Origin: Rotaria sordida
Taxonomy: Eukaryota > Rotifera > Eurotatoria > Philodinida > Philodinidae
Length of the DNA: 64,000 nucleotides
Assembly (NCBI GenBank): GCA_905250125.1
Contig: CAJNOL010001264.1
Location: forward strand, 1-64,000
Reading direction: 5' to 3'
The notes beneath the pieces are model-generated. The model was not told the origin of the DNA and ran no database searches. It saw only the letters and a program-made list of their open reading frames with translations. Shown one piece after another: positions 10,166-22,190 of the stretch (positions are counted from its first letter, which is position 1; each line of letters starts with the position of its first letter). Position numbers and translations under genes: made by a program.

Positions 10166-13100
10166 AAACTAGAAACTTTTTTAAAAAATAATTTCATTGA
10201 TTTTTCTATTTGCATTTAGATGCAACTGCAAAGATTTTATATGTATTTTAACAAATAAACAACGTGAAAATATGATCGAATTATTTGTCAATAATAAAGT
10301 GAACAAAAAATAATACATATTCCGTCTGATAATAAGTTCAATTGCTTTTCTATATAATCTCTATAATTCATACATTTCTCGTTTTTTCTCTTTAATGTTC
10401 TATTTTAGCAATATCTATGATTCAACATATTTCTTGTTTCATTTTTGTTTTTTTTTCTTTCTTTTTTTGTCTTCATCGATTGGATATAAATGATGAAATA
10501 GTTAAATTATTTATTATTGTATTTAATTGTTCAACATCTATCTGATGATGATAATACTACAAGGAAAAACATCGAAATATCATATATTTATGGTATTTTA
10601 CATCCTTTCATATTTAGTTCGATTATTTTTTATTGATTCGATTTAGTGGTGTATTATAATACATTTTCATCATTATATAGCTATATAATAAAAGATAAAA
10701 TAAAGCATGATAATGTTGTTCTTGTTTTTTTTTGTCATAGTGGAAGCAACTAGTGTTAAACATCGTAGTTATTTTAGTACTAAGTAAGTAAAATAATTTA
10801 TGAAAGTTTCAAAACATTTTCTCTTATTGTATGCAAAAATAATGAGTTCTAAAATGATTTCAGAGCTTCTGAGATCTCCTTAATATGTATGCGTGCAAAT
10901 GGAGAGAGAGGTGAGTCATTATTTTGTCTTTTTCTCTTTCTCTCTTATTAATATTGGACAAAAGTTGCACATGTGTCAGTTACTTATTATTGTTTTTTAT
11001 CACATACTTGCTACGCAAATCATGCTATTGTTCGAATTAATACGATTTTTATTTTACTTGCTATTTTTCATCATACTGGATTCTCTTTCTTCTCTCTCTG
11101 CACAACTACTCTTCATCGGTCATGGACGAGTGATCAACATTTTTTTCGAGCGTCGGCTTTGTCGATGGAGCGTAATCTACATAGTATTACAAAGGCAAAT
11201 ACATACTCCGCATGCTTTACTGATTTCTGCAGTTGAACAGATATTTTTCTTCAATATTTCTATCTTTCACGATCAACAGATGTAAAAGAAACAAACCACT
11301 GTTGTTAAAAGTCACAACTTCATTTTTTACTGATAATATTTTTCGATATCCTTAGTGGGATCCGATGACTGCTGCCTTCTCATATGAAAGGCTAATATTA
11401 CAGCAAAAGAAACACATATACACATATGTTTTTTCTACTTCAATTCTTTGTTACAGTGCTGTTGTTCAACAAGCCAGCTTCGAAATTAATTTAAATGTAT
11501 AAAATAAAGAATATTTTTGATAGATAAATTTTATTATTATTGAATGATAAATAAATATATAAAAAATGAAACCAAAAAAAGTGAAAAATACATGTTAAAA
11601 AAAGATAAACGCAAAAAATGTGTAAAAGAAATTCACATTTGCAATGACAATGGTCACTTACTGGATAATTTTCGTTGAGTGATTGCCTTGAGCAGTAGTC
11701 TCTGTTGATAAACTATGCAATTGATCGATGATAATCTATTGATTATTTGAAAGAAAAAACCGTTGAGCTGGAAATTAAAAAAAATATATGAAATTAAAAA
11801 GCTTTGTTATCCGTTATAATAAAGTTGCATGAGCAGAAATTTAATCGATGATGGTGCACATCAACATTATCGAGAAGAAGAGTAAGACAAATAAAGGAAA
11901 AAGAAAAAGCACATATACAAGTCGATCGATGACTTCGACCATTCAGCACAAAACAGATACCATCACCAACACTAACACACATTATATCAAAGGAAATGAA
12001 TACTAAATATATTTTATTGATGCTACATGTGTGCGTGTATCTTGTTCTGTTAGGTTATATTATCCTTTTTTTTTAAATTATAGCCTCATCTTTTAATGTT
12101 AATTTTTTTTTGAAGTCAATTTGATTTTATTTTGATTTCTCTTTCTTTTCTCTTTTCTTTTTTTTTCGTTCTCTAGCTATCCACATGTGTGTATAGAGAG
12201 TGGATCGATATCGACATGTTTTGTTCTTTTATCGATAATAACTGCTTGATTTTGTACAAAGTCGAAATTTTGTTCAATAAAAAAAAAGGATAATAATAAA
12301 CTATAAAACGTCGCTATCCTCTTGAAAGTTTGATTAAAATCGTAACTTTTACATAAATCTAATAAAGCTCATATATTATAGTAATAAAGGACATAAATCA
12401 TAAATGCCTTCGAAGACTCAAAATAAAAGTAAAACTGATTTGTTTTTTTTTGAACGTTTCTATTTGATATAAAAAACAAGTTGATTCGTTTGATTTGTCG
12501 TCATATGGTGATTAAATAAATGCAAGAATAAAGTCAATCAATCTGATCCTTACAGTCGGTATCAACCATTATTCTTCTATTAAACCTATTCTTTGCAAAT
12601 AACATGGAGCTAGTTTTCAACGTTTTCCATTCAATCTCTAAATGCGAATTTTACTCACCAATAGCATCATCGATATAAATTTGGAAAAAAATGATCACTT
12701 TTGTGTTTCATCTACTAGCAGACGCACAATCCAATTGAGTCGAAACTTTGTTTGACCATTCCAGAAGATGAAAATTTATGCATTCTATTGACTGTTTGTT
12801 TTTATTTCGAACTCTAAAGTCTTTATTATTTTGTGACTACTCATCGTCTTTCTCTCATTTTCACACTCGATCCTCCTAAATTGTGATGGAGTTGGATACA
12901 AATTGATGCGCTTAGTATCAATAGGTCTTCCATTCTCAATTAATATTTATATATATTGTTAATTTCGTATCGTTCGTTTTTATCTTTCGTACAGAGCAAT
13001 ATTCAGATCAAACACCACAGAGTTCAAAATCACCGTTTCAAGATTGACAATTGTCAACTACAGCCGAAAGTTTCCCTTTTGTCATATAAACAAAAACACG

Positions 13101-13560
13101 AAATCTATATTGTTCTCATTAACCATTACTTAGAAATCTCAAATGATTCATTCATATCCATTCATACCATCAACAAGTGACACCTATTTTACATGCTTCG
13201 TGCAGGTATCTATTCAATACCGAAAAAAATTGATCCATACTTTTTCTTATTCTTCTGCTCAAATACGTTTCTGCATCTTAGTGAAGAAAAGAACAGAGAA
13301 AAATAACTCGTTCTCTCAGCACAACAAATAAAAAATATCATTCTTGCAATATCCAATCAACCGTTCTAAATTTTTAACAAGCAATAAACCTATGTCTAAA
13401 TGACTAACACCAAGGCCGTCCCCAAAGACAAAAAGAAATATAAAATAACAATACAGCGACGTTTGCTATTTCTTTTTCTGGCCGTCGCCTTTAGCAAGAA
13501 AAACCTAACCATACCTTCTAATTAACGGATGAATGATCAGCCTACAAATATTCACCGACC
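10166..13560. other. Gene-poor intergenic region
   Basis: AT-rich sequence with long T tracts (for example 12150-12170). Open frames such as 10893-11285 and 12956-13180 have no recognisable motif and unusual composition, so I do not call them. From about 13380 the sequence becomes richer in C and A, leading into the promoter of the next ORF. Confidence 0.4.
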
Positions 13561-13591
13561 GAAGCGAGAAAAAAATCTCTCACGAAGATTA

Positions 13592-13599
13592 TATATAAA
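13592..13599 (+). promoter_or_regulatory. TATA box of the secreted-protein ORF
   Basis: TATATAAA lies about 100 bases upstream of the ATG at 13701, within C/A-rich DNA. Transcription would start near 13625-13632, giving a 5' UTR of about 70-75 bases. It is one of the clearest core-promoter candidates in the window. Confidence 0.5.
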
Positions 13600-13700
13600 C
13601 ACAGAGAATACACCAAACGACAACTGCCGAATATTTCAAGATACACATACTTCGTTATTAACGTCCGAACAACAACCATCGATTCTTCCAAGTCGACATC

Positions 13701-14039
13701 ATGCATCTCAAGCTACTTATTTTCCTTTCATTAGTGGTCATTACCACCACCTGGCCAAGTCTCAGATATCTCGATGACGACGAGGGCGATGACCGTGTTC
13801 TCGATCGGCTTGTGCTTCGCAAGCTCGCCAATCTGTTGCTAGGCGAACGCACCGCACACATTCATTTATGTCGTGCTTCGTTTATCAATCCATTCTTCCT
13901 CAACTTTCTACACAAAACGCGTATCAAGCGAACAGAAACTTACTGCATAGTATCCGTTTATCATATCATGTCAACTCATCCACTCAATGTCATTGTACCA
14001 CTTCTAAGCCAATCAAAGAGACGAATAGAATTATTGTAA
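13701..14039 (+). CDS. Small secreted protein ORF, 5' end of the 93-bp repeat array
   Basis: 112-codon ORF starting at 13701 behind a TATA box. Residues 1-20 (MHLKLLIFLSLVVITTTWPS) form a typical signal peptide. An acidic patch (LDDDEGDD) and an amphipathic helix (RVLDRLVLRKLANLLLGER) follow; the Gly after LLL could be an amide donor, but GER is not a standard dibasic site. The DNA is richer in GC than its surroundings, with balanced codon use. From about 13860 the sequence (ATTCATTT..., encoding IHL) aligns with the 93-bp satellite unit in the same frame as the unit's 31-codon frame. A later indel shifts the frame, and the ORF ends in the array at 14037-14039. I do not recognise a family. 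It may be a neuropeptide-like precursor, or the surviving head of a decayed repeat protein. Confidence 0.45.
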   Translation: MHLKLLIFLSLVVITTTWPSLRYLDDDEGDDRVLDRLVLRKLANLLLGERTAHIHLCRASFINPFFLNFLHKTRIKRTETYCIVSVYHIMSTHPLNVIVPLLSQSKRRIELL

Positions 14040-17000
14040 ATACTATTCATTTCTCACACCATCTATACTCCTACATCCAATATCTTGTACTACTTCGAAC
14101 TGAATCACACAGATCAATAGAATCTTCCTCCATAGTATTCACTCATCCGATGATCACTACTGATATATTCCACACCCTTCTACTACTTCAAAGCGACTCA
14201 AAGAGATGAATAGAATCTTGCTCAATAGTATTCATTTCTCATATGATGTTTACTCATGGATTCAACATCATTCTAACATTTCGAATGGAATCATAGAGAT
14301 GAATAGAATGTTGATGAATAGTATTCATTTCTCATATGATGTTTACTCATAGATTCAACGCCATTCTAACACTTCCAAGCGAATCACAGAGATGAATAGA
14401 ATGCTTATGAATAGTGTTCATTTCTCATATGATGTTTACTCATGGATTCAACATCATTCTAACATTTCGAATGGAATCATAGAGATGAATAGAATTTTCC
14501 TGAATAGTATTCATTTCTCAAATGATGCTTACTCATAGATTCAACATCATTCTACCACTACGAAGCGAATCAAAGAGATGAATAGAATCTTGCTCAATAG
14601 TATTCATTTCTCATATGATCTTTATGCATAGATTCAACATAATTCTACCACATCGAAACGAATCAAAGAGATGAATAGAATGTTCGTGAATAGTATTCAT
14701 TTCTCATATGATATTTACTCACAGATTCAACATGATTCTAACACTTCGAAGTGAATCAAAGACATGAATAGAATGTTGATGAATAGTACTCATTTGTCAT
14801 AAGATGTTTGCTACTATGTTCAACACCATTCTACCACTTTGATGCGAATCCAAAAGATGAATAGAATTTTTGTGCATGATATTCATTTCTCATATCATGT
14901 TTACTCAAAGATTCAACACCATTCTAACACTTCCAAACGAATCAAAAGATGAATAGTATTTTGATGAATAATATTCATTTCTCATATCATGTTTACTCAT
15001 AGATTCAACACCATTCTAACACTTCCAAACGAATCAAAAGATGAATAGTATTTTGATGAATAGTATTCATTTGTCATATAATGTCTACGCATATATTCAA
15101 CACCATTCTAACACTTCGAAGCGGATCAAAAGATGAACAGAATTTTGATGAATAGTATTCATTCGTCATATAATGTTTACGCATAGAATCAACACCATTC
15201 TAACACTTCGAAGCGAATCAAAGACATGAATAGAATGTTCATGAATAGTATTCATTTGTCATAAGATGTTTACCAATACGTTCAACACCATTCTACCACT
15301 TTGATGCGGATCAAAAAGATGAATAAAATTTTTGTGCATAATATTCATTTCTCATATCGTGTTTACGCATAGGTTCGACACCATTCTAACATTTTGAAGG
15401 GAATCAAAGAAATGAATAGAATGTTAATGGATAGTATTCATATGTCATATGATGTCTACGCATAGGTTCGATATCATTCTACAGCTTCGATGCGAATCAA
15501 AGAGATGAATAGAATCTTACTCAATAGTATTCATTTGTCATATGATGTTTACGCATAGATTCAACATCATTCTAACACTTCCAAGCGAATCACAGAGATG
15601 AATAGAATGCTTATGAATAGTGTTCAATTGTCATATGATATGCACTTATAGATTCAACATCACTCTAACACTTCTAACGGAAACAAACGGATGAATAGAA
15701 TTTTTGTGCATAGTATTCATTTCTTATAGAACGTTTACTCATAGATTCCTCATCATTCTATCACTTCTATTCGAATCATAGAGATGAATAGAATTTTGGT
15801 GAATAGTATTCCTTTGTCATATAATGTTTACGCATAGATTCAACATGATTCTAACACTTCGAAGGGAATCAAAGAGATGAATAGAATTTTGGTGAATAGT
15901 ATTCATTAGTCATATAGTGTTTATGCATAGATTCAACATGATTCTAACACTTCGAAGAGAATCAAAGAGATGAATAGAATGTTAATGAATAGTATTCATT
16001 TGTCGTATGATGTTTACGCACAGATTCAACATGATTCTAACACTTCGAAGGGAATCAAAGAGATGAATAGAATTTTGGTGAGTAGTATTCATTTGTCATA
16101 TGATATTTACGCACAGATGCAACATGATTGTAATACTTCGATGGGAATCAAAGAGTTGAATAGAATCTTGCTCAATAGTATTCATTTGTCATATGATATT
16201 TACGCACAGATTCAACTTCATTGTAACACTTCGAAGGGAATCAAAGAGATGAATAGAATTTTGGTGAATAGTATTCATTTGTCATATGATATTTACGCAT
16301 AGATTCAACATCGTTGTAACGCTTCGAAGAAAATCAAACAGATGAATAGAATTTTTGTGCACAGTATTCATTTCTTATAGAATGTTTACTTATAAATTCA
16401 ACATCATTCTAACACTTCGAAGCGAATCATAGTGACGAATAGAATGTTACTGAATAGTATTCATTTCTCATATGATCTTGACGCATAGATTCAACATGGT
16501 TGTAACACTTCGAAGGGAATCAAAGAGAGGAATAGAATTTTGGTGAATAGTATTCATTTGTTATATGATATTTACGCACATACTCAACATTTTTCTAACA
16601 CTTCGAAGCGAATGAAAGAGATGAACAGAATGTTATTGAATAGTATTCATCTCTGATATGATGTTTACTCATGAATTCAACATCATTCTAACACTTCGAA
16701 GCGAATCAGAGAGATGAATAGAATTTTTGTGCATAGTATTCATTTCTTATAGGATGTTCACTCATATGTTCAACATCGTTCTACCACTTCGAAGAGAATG
16801 AAAGAGATGAATAGAATGTTAGTGAATAGTATTCATCTCTGATATGATGTTTACTCATGAATTCAACATCATTCTAACACTTCGAAGGGAGTCCAAAGAT
16901 GAATAGAATTTTGGTGAATTGTATTCATTTGTCACGTTATATTTACGCACATATTCAACATCATTCTAAGACTCGGAAGGGAATCAAAGAGATGAATAGA

Positions 17001-18170
17001 ATGTTAGTAAATAGTATTCGTATGTTAGATGAAGTTTACTCATAGTTTCAACCTGATTCCAACAATTGGTATGGAATCAAAGAGATGAATAGAATCTTCG
17101 TGAACAGTATTCATTTGTCATAAGATGTTTTTACGTAGATTCAGCACCATTCTACCACTTTGATGCGAATGAAAAAGATGAATACAATGTTACTGAATAG
17201 TATTCATTTATCATATGATGTTTACGCATAAATTCATTACCATTGTACCACTTCGAAGCGAGTGACAGAGATGAATGGAATATTCCTGAATAGTATTGAT
17301 TTGTCAGATGATGTCTACGTATAGATTCAACAGCATTCTAGTAGTTCAAATGGAATCAAGGAGATGAATAGAATGTTACTGAATAGTATTCATTTCTCAT
17401 ATGATGCTTATTGATAGATTTAATATCTTTGTAACACTTCGAAGTGAATCATAGAGATGAATAGAATCTTACTGAATAGTATTCATTCATCATATAATGT
17501 TTATGCATAGATTCAACATCATTCTAACACATCGATGCGAATCAAAGAGATGAATAAAATGTTAATGAATAGTATTCATTTATCATATAATGGTTACGCA
17601 TAGATTCAACACCATTGTAACACTTCGAAGCGAATCAAAGAGATGAATAGAATGTTACTGAATAGTATTCATTTCTCATATGATGTTTATTGATAGATTT
17701 AATGTCTTTGTAACACTTCGAAGTGAATGATAGAAATGAATAGAATGGTCTTGAATAGTATTCATTTGTCATAGAATGTTTACTTATAGATTCAACATCA
17801 TTCCAACAGTTCGAGGCGAATCATAAAGATGAATAGAATGGTCGTGAATAGTATTCATTTGTCATAGAATGTTTACTTATAGATTCAACATCATTCTAAC
17901 ACGTCGATGCGAATCAAAGAGATGAATAGAATTTTTGTGAATAGTATTCGTTTGTGAGATAATCTGTGTGCATAGGTTCAATATCATACTAGTAGTTCCA
18001 ATGGAATGAAAGGGATGAATATAATGTTACTGAGTTGTAGTTATTTGTCAGAGGGTTTTTAGTGAGAGGTTGAGGATCATTCTGCTAGTTGGAAGCGAGT
18101 GAAAGAGATGAATAGCGTGTTTGTGACTAGTAGTCATTTGTCGTTTGAGTTTGGGCGAAAGTATTTATGA
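13857..18170 (+). repeat. Tandem array of about 45 copies of a 93-bp (31-codon) unit
   Basis: The landmark GAATAGAAT recurs at 14301, 14394, 14487, 14580, 14673, 14766 and onward at 93-base steps, with occasional 92-base units. Each unit has the order GAATAGAAT, TGAATAGTATTCA, TCATATGATGTTTAC, CATAGATTCAACATCATTCT, CACTTCGAAG, GAATCAAAGAGAT, with substitutions between copies. In one frame the unit reads as 31 codons broken by a single TAG at a fixed position. Where it is CAG instead, four units in a row stay open (15970-16302). Particular unit variants recur at multiples of 93 (15693, 16344, 16716), hinting at higher-order structure. Degraded, G-richer copies continue to about 18710. Confidence 0.95.
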
Positions 18171-19015
18171 GAAAGCTTCTCCGAAAAAGGGATAAGATAG
18201 TCGAATGATGCTCTTCTGCGGTGTGAATACGCTTGACAGGTGAGTGTGGATAAAGACATCAAGGTATTGTCTTTGTATGTGAATATTGATATAGATATAT
18301 GGGAGTATCCTCCTGAATCATATGCAGTTGTGGTGGGGTGTGGAATGACGATTGGTATAGTGGGAGAAAGATTCGGTAATGTATGAAATAGGTGAATAGT
18401 TAGTTAGTAGATAGAAGTCACTAGTAATGACACATCGATGATGGTACGGAAGGTCTGCCTTTGTATGGAGATGATGAATATCGGAGAATAAAACCGTGGC
18501 GTGCAGTATTTATTTGCTATGTTTGGTTATTTGCAATGTTAAAATCATACTTATACCTAAAAAGTAGAGAAATAATTGATTGATGTCTTGATTGGCGGTA
18601 TTCATGTTTCTTAGTAACTTGATTAATGGTAGTAATGTCAAAGGTTCGGATAGGATTCAGTGAGAGAGATGGATAAACTGTTTTTTGGTAGTATTCGTTT
18701 GCAATGTGAAATATAATGTGTCGGAAATTGAGATACCAATTTCTCAAAGTGAAAAGAACATTTGAATGCAGCCTTTGCAAAAAACAAAGCAAGTATCTTG
18801 TGTGAAAACTGAGCTTTGACAATAATTCATTGAGACAATGTTCTGATATTTATTACATTGTAAGCATATCTCTCTTTAACAACATCGTTTTCAGTATTAT
18901 CTGGTATTGAAGCAATCCAGTAGTTTTTTCTTTGTAGGATATATTCCAACAATACAAATTCACGTCGAAAATCGAACGTTGTCATCATTGTTTACCAACA
19001 TCAACGTATTTTATT
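18171..19015. other. Degraded flank of the 93-bp array, then AT-rich sequence
   Basis: From about 18000 to 18480 the + strand becomes rich in G and poor in C. Recognisable but diverged unit fragments appear at 18502-18540 and 18640-18710 (TTCGGATAGGATTCAGTGAG, then GGTAGTATTCGTTTGC). No gene is supported; the minus-strand frame at 18517-18822 overlaps these fragments. Confidence 0.5.
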
Positions 19016-19096
19016 CCATAGTTAGCTTTTTGTTTTTTTCCACATTTAGTTAGTTTTTTGTTTTTTTTTCATATTTAGTTAGTTTTTTCTTGTCAT
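19016..19096. repeat. Short tandem repeat, three units of about 27-34 bases
   Basis: Three consecutive units of the form TTTAGTTAGTTTTTTG followed by a T run and CATA. It is T-rich and probably arose by slippage. Confidence 0.6.
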
Positions 19097-20369
19097 ATTT
19101 TAAACTATATTCTCGTTTCATTTATTTATATATTTTCATAATCCCTTTATTCTAATAAATTATGCACATCGTAAACAAACTTTGTTTGAATCTCTAAGAA
19201 CAACACTGAATATCTATGATAATCGTGAGCAACGAATCTTTTTCATCATAAACTCAGCATCATCCATTCAATTCTTGATAATTTTGATTTATGACGAACA
19301 ACTGAGTTTCTCTAGAATCTATCTAATACAAACAGAGTAATTCTACATAATTTTTTCTCAATATGTTACATAGCAATTAACTTTTTTAAATGTATCCTTT
19401 TGTAGGCTTAAAGTAATGTCAGGTATTTTTTTGCTCATTGTTGTTGTTGTTTATTGCCCATGCGTATGTTTTAAAACGACGTCCGCTATTGCAAGCTACT
19501 AATCTGCTATTCAATCATGTATAATGTTTATACTACTGGCTCTGCGTTATACATAGACAAATAAAACAAAAGAATGAAAAAAAAATGGTCATGCACATTA
19601 TAATATGAAAAACATGCAATAGCATGTGATAGTTATTTATTCACTCAGGTAAAAAAAAATCTTTGTGCAGTTTGTTTTATGTACTTTGAAGCTAACATTT
19701 TTTTTTATACACAAACATGGTTCGCGTTTGACCTATGTCAAAATAATTAGCAATATATTCTATTGAGCCAAGTTTCATCAAAAATCAATACAAAATGACG
19801 ATAATCTCGACTCGTCATCATATCTCAGCGCTTCCAAAATTGCTGATCTTACAGTACAAATTCAAATACTTTCTGTTGAACCTACTTTTGCATGAATAAT
19901 CTTTTCTTACATATCTTATTATCACTCATTACAGAAATCTTAACTTTTATAGAGCATTGTTTATCGTCTTGAAAATTTCAGCGTTGACTACTAACTAGGA
20001 GTCTCAATTAATATTTACTTTTCGTTTAATTTAATAATAAATTAAATTATCAGTAGTTTAAATTTGAAATAAATAAAATGTTTTTTTTTACCATTCATAT
20101 TTCAGAATAAATATAAATTATTTACTTTCCATGATTTAATAAATCGATTGAAAACAGATCGACCTATTCTCTTGATGAAGAAAACAAATTCAATCTGTTA
20201 TTTTCAATTCTTCCTTTTCAGCAATCAACTTAGTCGAAAATTAAATAACAATAGAATATAAGGTGCATCAAAGGCAAAAGAGAAGCAAAAAAAAGATTAT
20301 CTTTAATCATACATCATTCGATAGAGCTCATCGAGCTGATCAAGAATATCACCTTTTTATTTACCCAAA
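19097..20369. other. Intergenic, nothing recognised
   Basis: AT-rich, no coding signal, no repeat that I can define. Confidence 0.45.
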
Positions 20370-22190
20370 TGGAAAAATCTAACGAAGATCGTACAAGTTC
20401 TCACCAACAATTCGATGTCGTAAAATTCATACTGTATGATCTTACGAAACCGTAGAAATATCTTATTTTAAGATTTAGTATGCTTCTTACTGTAAGATGC
20501 TAGTGTAAATCTTACACGATTCTTACTATAAGATTCTTGGAAAATTGGAGGACCCGAATCTTATAAGATTTTATAAGATCATACTTTTAGGTTTTTCTAA
20601 TGCTATTAATCCCTATAATGATAGTTTTATGTATTTTAAATAAATATTTAATAGATCGAAAATAGTCTAATTTAAACATCACGTTATTTCGAATTAAAAA
20701 AAGATTTTTTTAGTATAACACTTCCGATCTATAACTCTCCAACGTAGAGAATTCATAAGTCAATCATGGTTACAATAGACTATATCAAGAAGGATGAACC
20801 GTTATCAATTGATTTTAAGTTTTAATTGGTTTAAGAAGAATGTATATTGTATTGTTTTTCAAAATAGAGATAAAAATGCTTTTATATTCATTTGTAACAC
20901 TAAATTAATTCAGTTCTATGTTTTAGACACTAGACAATCTTATCAAACTTAATTAATTGTTTTTGTAGTTTGTCGATTACTATTCTTAATTTTTTTTTAT
21001 TTATTTTGACTCAAATTAATGATATAGTTTTTTTTAAAATCTAGTTTAAATGATGTGAAATAAAACTAATTTCATTTATTATAAATATTATAATTTAGTT
21101 CAGTTGATTAAAATTAATCTAAAAGAATCATATGTTTACAACAAATATAAAATGAAATGAATTGAATGGAACTATATTTCTTTTATTTTATTTTTAATTA
21201 AAATAAATTTAATCTAATAAAATTATTCTCTTTATTTTATTTTAAAACAAAATGATTTAATCTGTTAGCATCCTTTTAATTATAGTATCATGAAGTGAGT
21301 TACTCTTTTATTTTCATTAAAGTAAAATCAGTGCTAATAGAGTTATTTATTTACGATTAAAATAATATGTGGCAATTTAATTTAGAAATAGGTTTCTTTT
21401 TTATTTAAATAATACTTATTTCTTCCTTTTAGATCAGTTTTTACGCTTGAATTACATCGCCGTAACTAGTTTTGTAATTGGAATTATTTATTTATTTTTT
21501 ATTTCAGCTTATATCGATAAGGTACTTAATATAAGTGAATCTTTTTTTGATTGAAATTATTATTTTTTATTTAGATCATTCAGTCGGTTAAGCTCAAAAA
21601 AAAAAACTTTTTACTATGATTTTGTTTTTTACTTATGCATTACAAGTAAATATTTATATCTTTTTTGTTTTTTTTGTAATTTTTATCAATATATATATAT
21701 GCATTATTATAGATCAAATACAATGTTGAAAACCTCAAGCCTTATAGAAGTCAGAAATGGGTCAAATCAGCTATACAATGTTCTATGAAGCTCTGGAAAA
21801 TCATGCATGAATCATTTAAGATCTTGTACTATCTGACGTAAAGATCATACAAGAATCGTACAGTGCAATATTATCAGAAATGCTTCCAGGTCGGAAAATC
21901 TGACGTAAGATCTTGCAAATTGGACGAAATCTTATAAGAATCTGACAAAGAATCGTCGTCTACAAAACCTTGCATCAGATCATACTATTAGATTCGTGAA
22001 AGATCGTACAAGATCAGAGGTACAATCTTATAAGATCTTACTGTCTGATTGTTTGACCTGGGTAGAGGCTTTAAGATTGGCATATAAAATCCTACAACAT
22101 CATATACGAGTTTCGTGCAATCGTATATGATCTTGCAATAATCGTACAAGATCTTCTAGTTGGACTGTTTGACCTGAATCGATCTTCATA
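20370..22190. repeat. Two clusters of palindromic TCTTATAAGATC-type motifs around an AT-rich core
   Basis: Clusters at about 20370-20600 and 21800-22190 are packed with words such as AAGATCGTACAAG, AATCTTATAAGAT, GATCATACAAGAATCGTAC and their reverse complements. The 1.1-kb sequence between them (20620-21720) is extremely AT-rich with no coding signal. Clustered subterminal motifs at both ends of a non-coding core resemble a non-autonomous DNA transposon whose transposase sites lie in its subterminal regions. No clear terminal repeat or target duplication was found. Confidence 0.4.

Noticed and set aside
10893-11285. 130-codon open frame on the + strand
   Set aside because: Composition is dominated by Phe/Leu/Ile/Ser from T-rich DNA, with no motif, no clear promoter and an overlapping competing frame.
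12956-13331. Two overlapping open frames before the secreted-protein ORF
   Set aside because: No signal peptide, domain or splice logic; codon use unlike the confirmed exons.
13857-18170. CRISPR-like array
   Set aside because: Units are contiguous 93-bp tandem copies with no unique spacers, in a eukaryotic context.
18329-18343. TGTGGTGGGGTGTGG, reminiscent of a bdelloid telomere-type TGTGGG repeat
   Set aside because: A single short imperfect match in a G-rich patch; not a tandem telomeric array.
18517-18822. 101-codon minus-strand frame next to the satellite
   Set aside because: Overlaps degraded 93-bp repeat fragments and has no recognisable feature.
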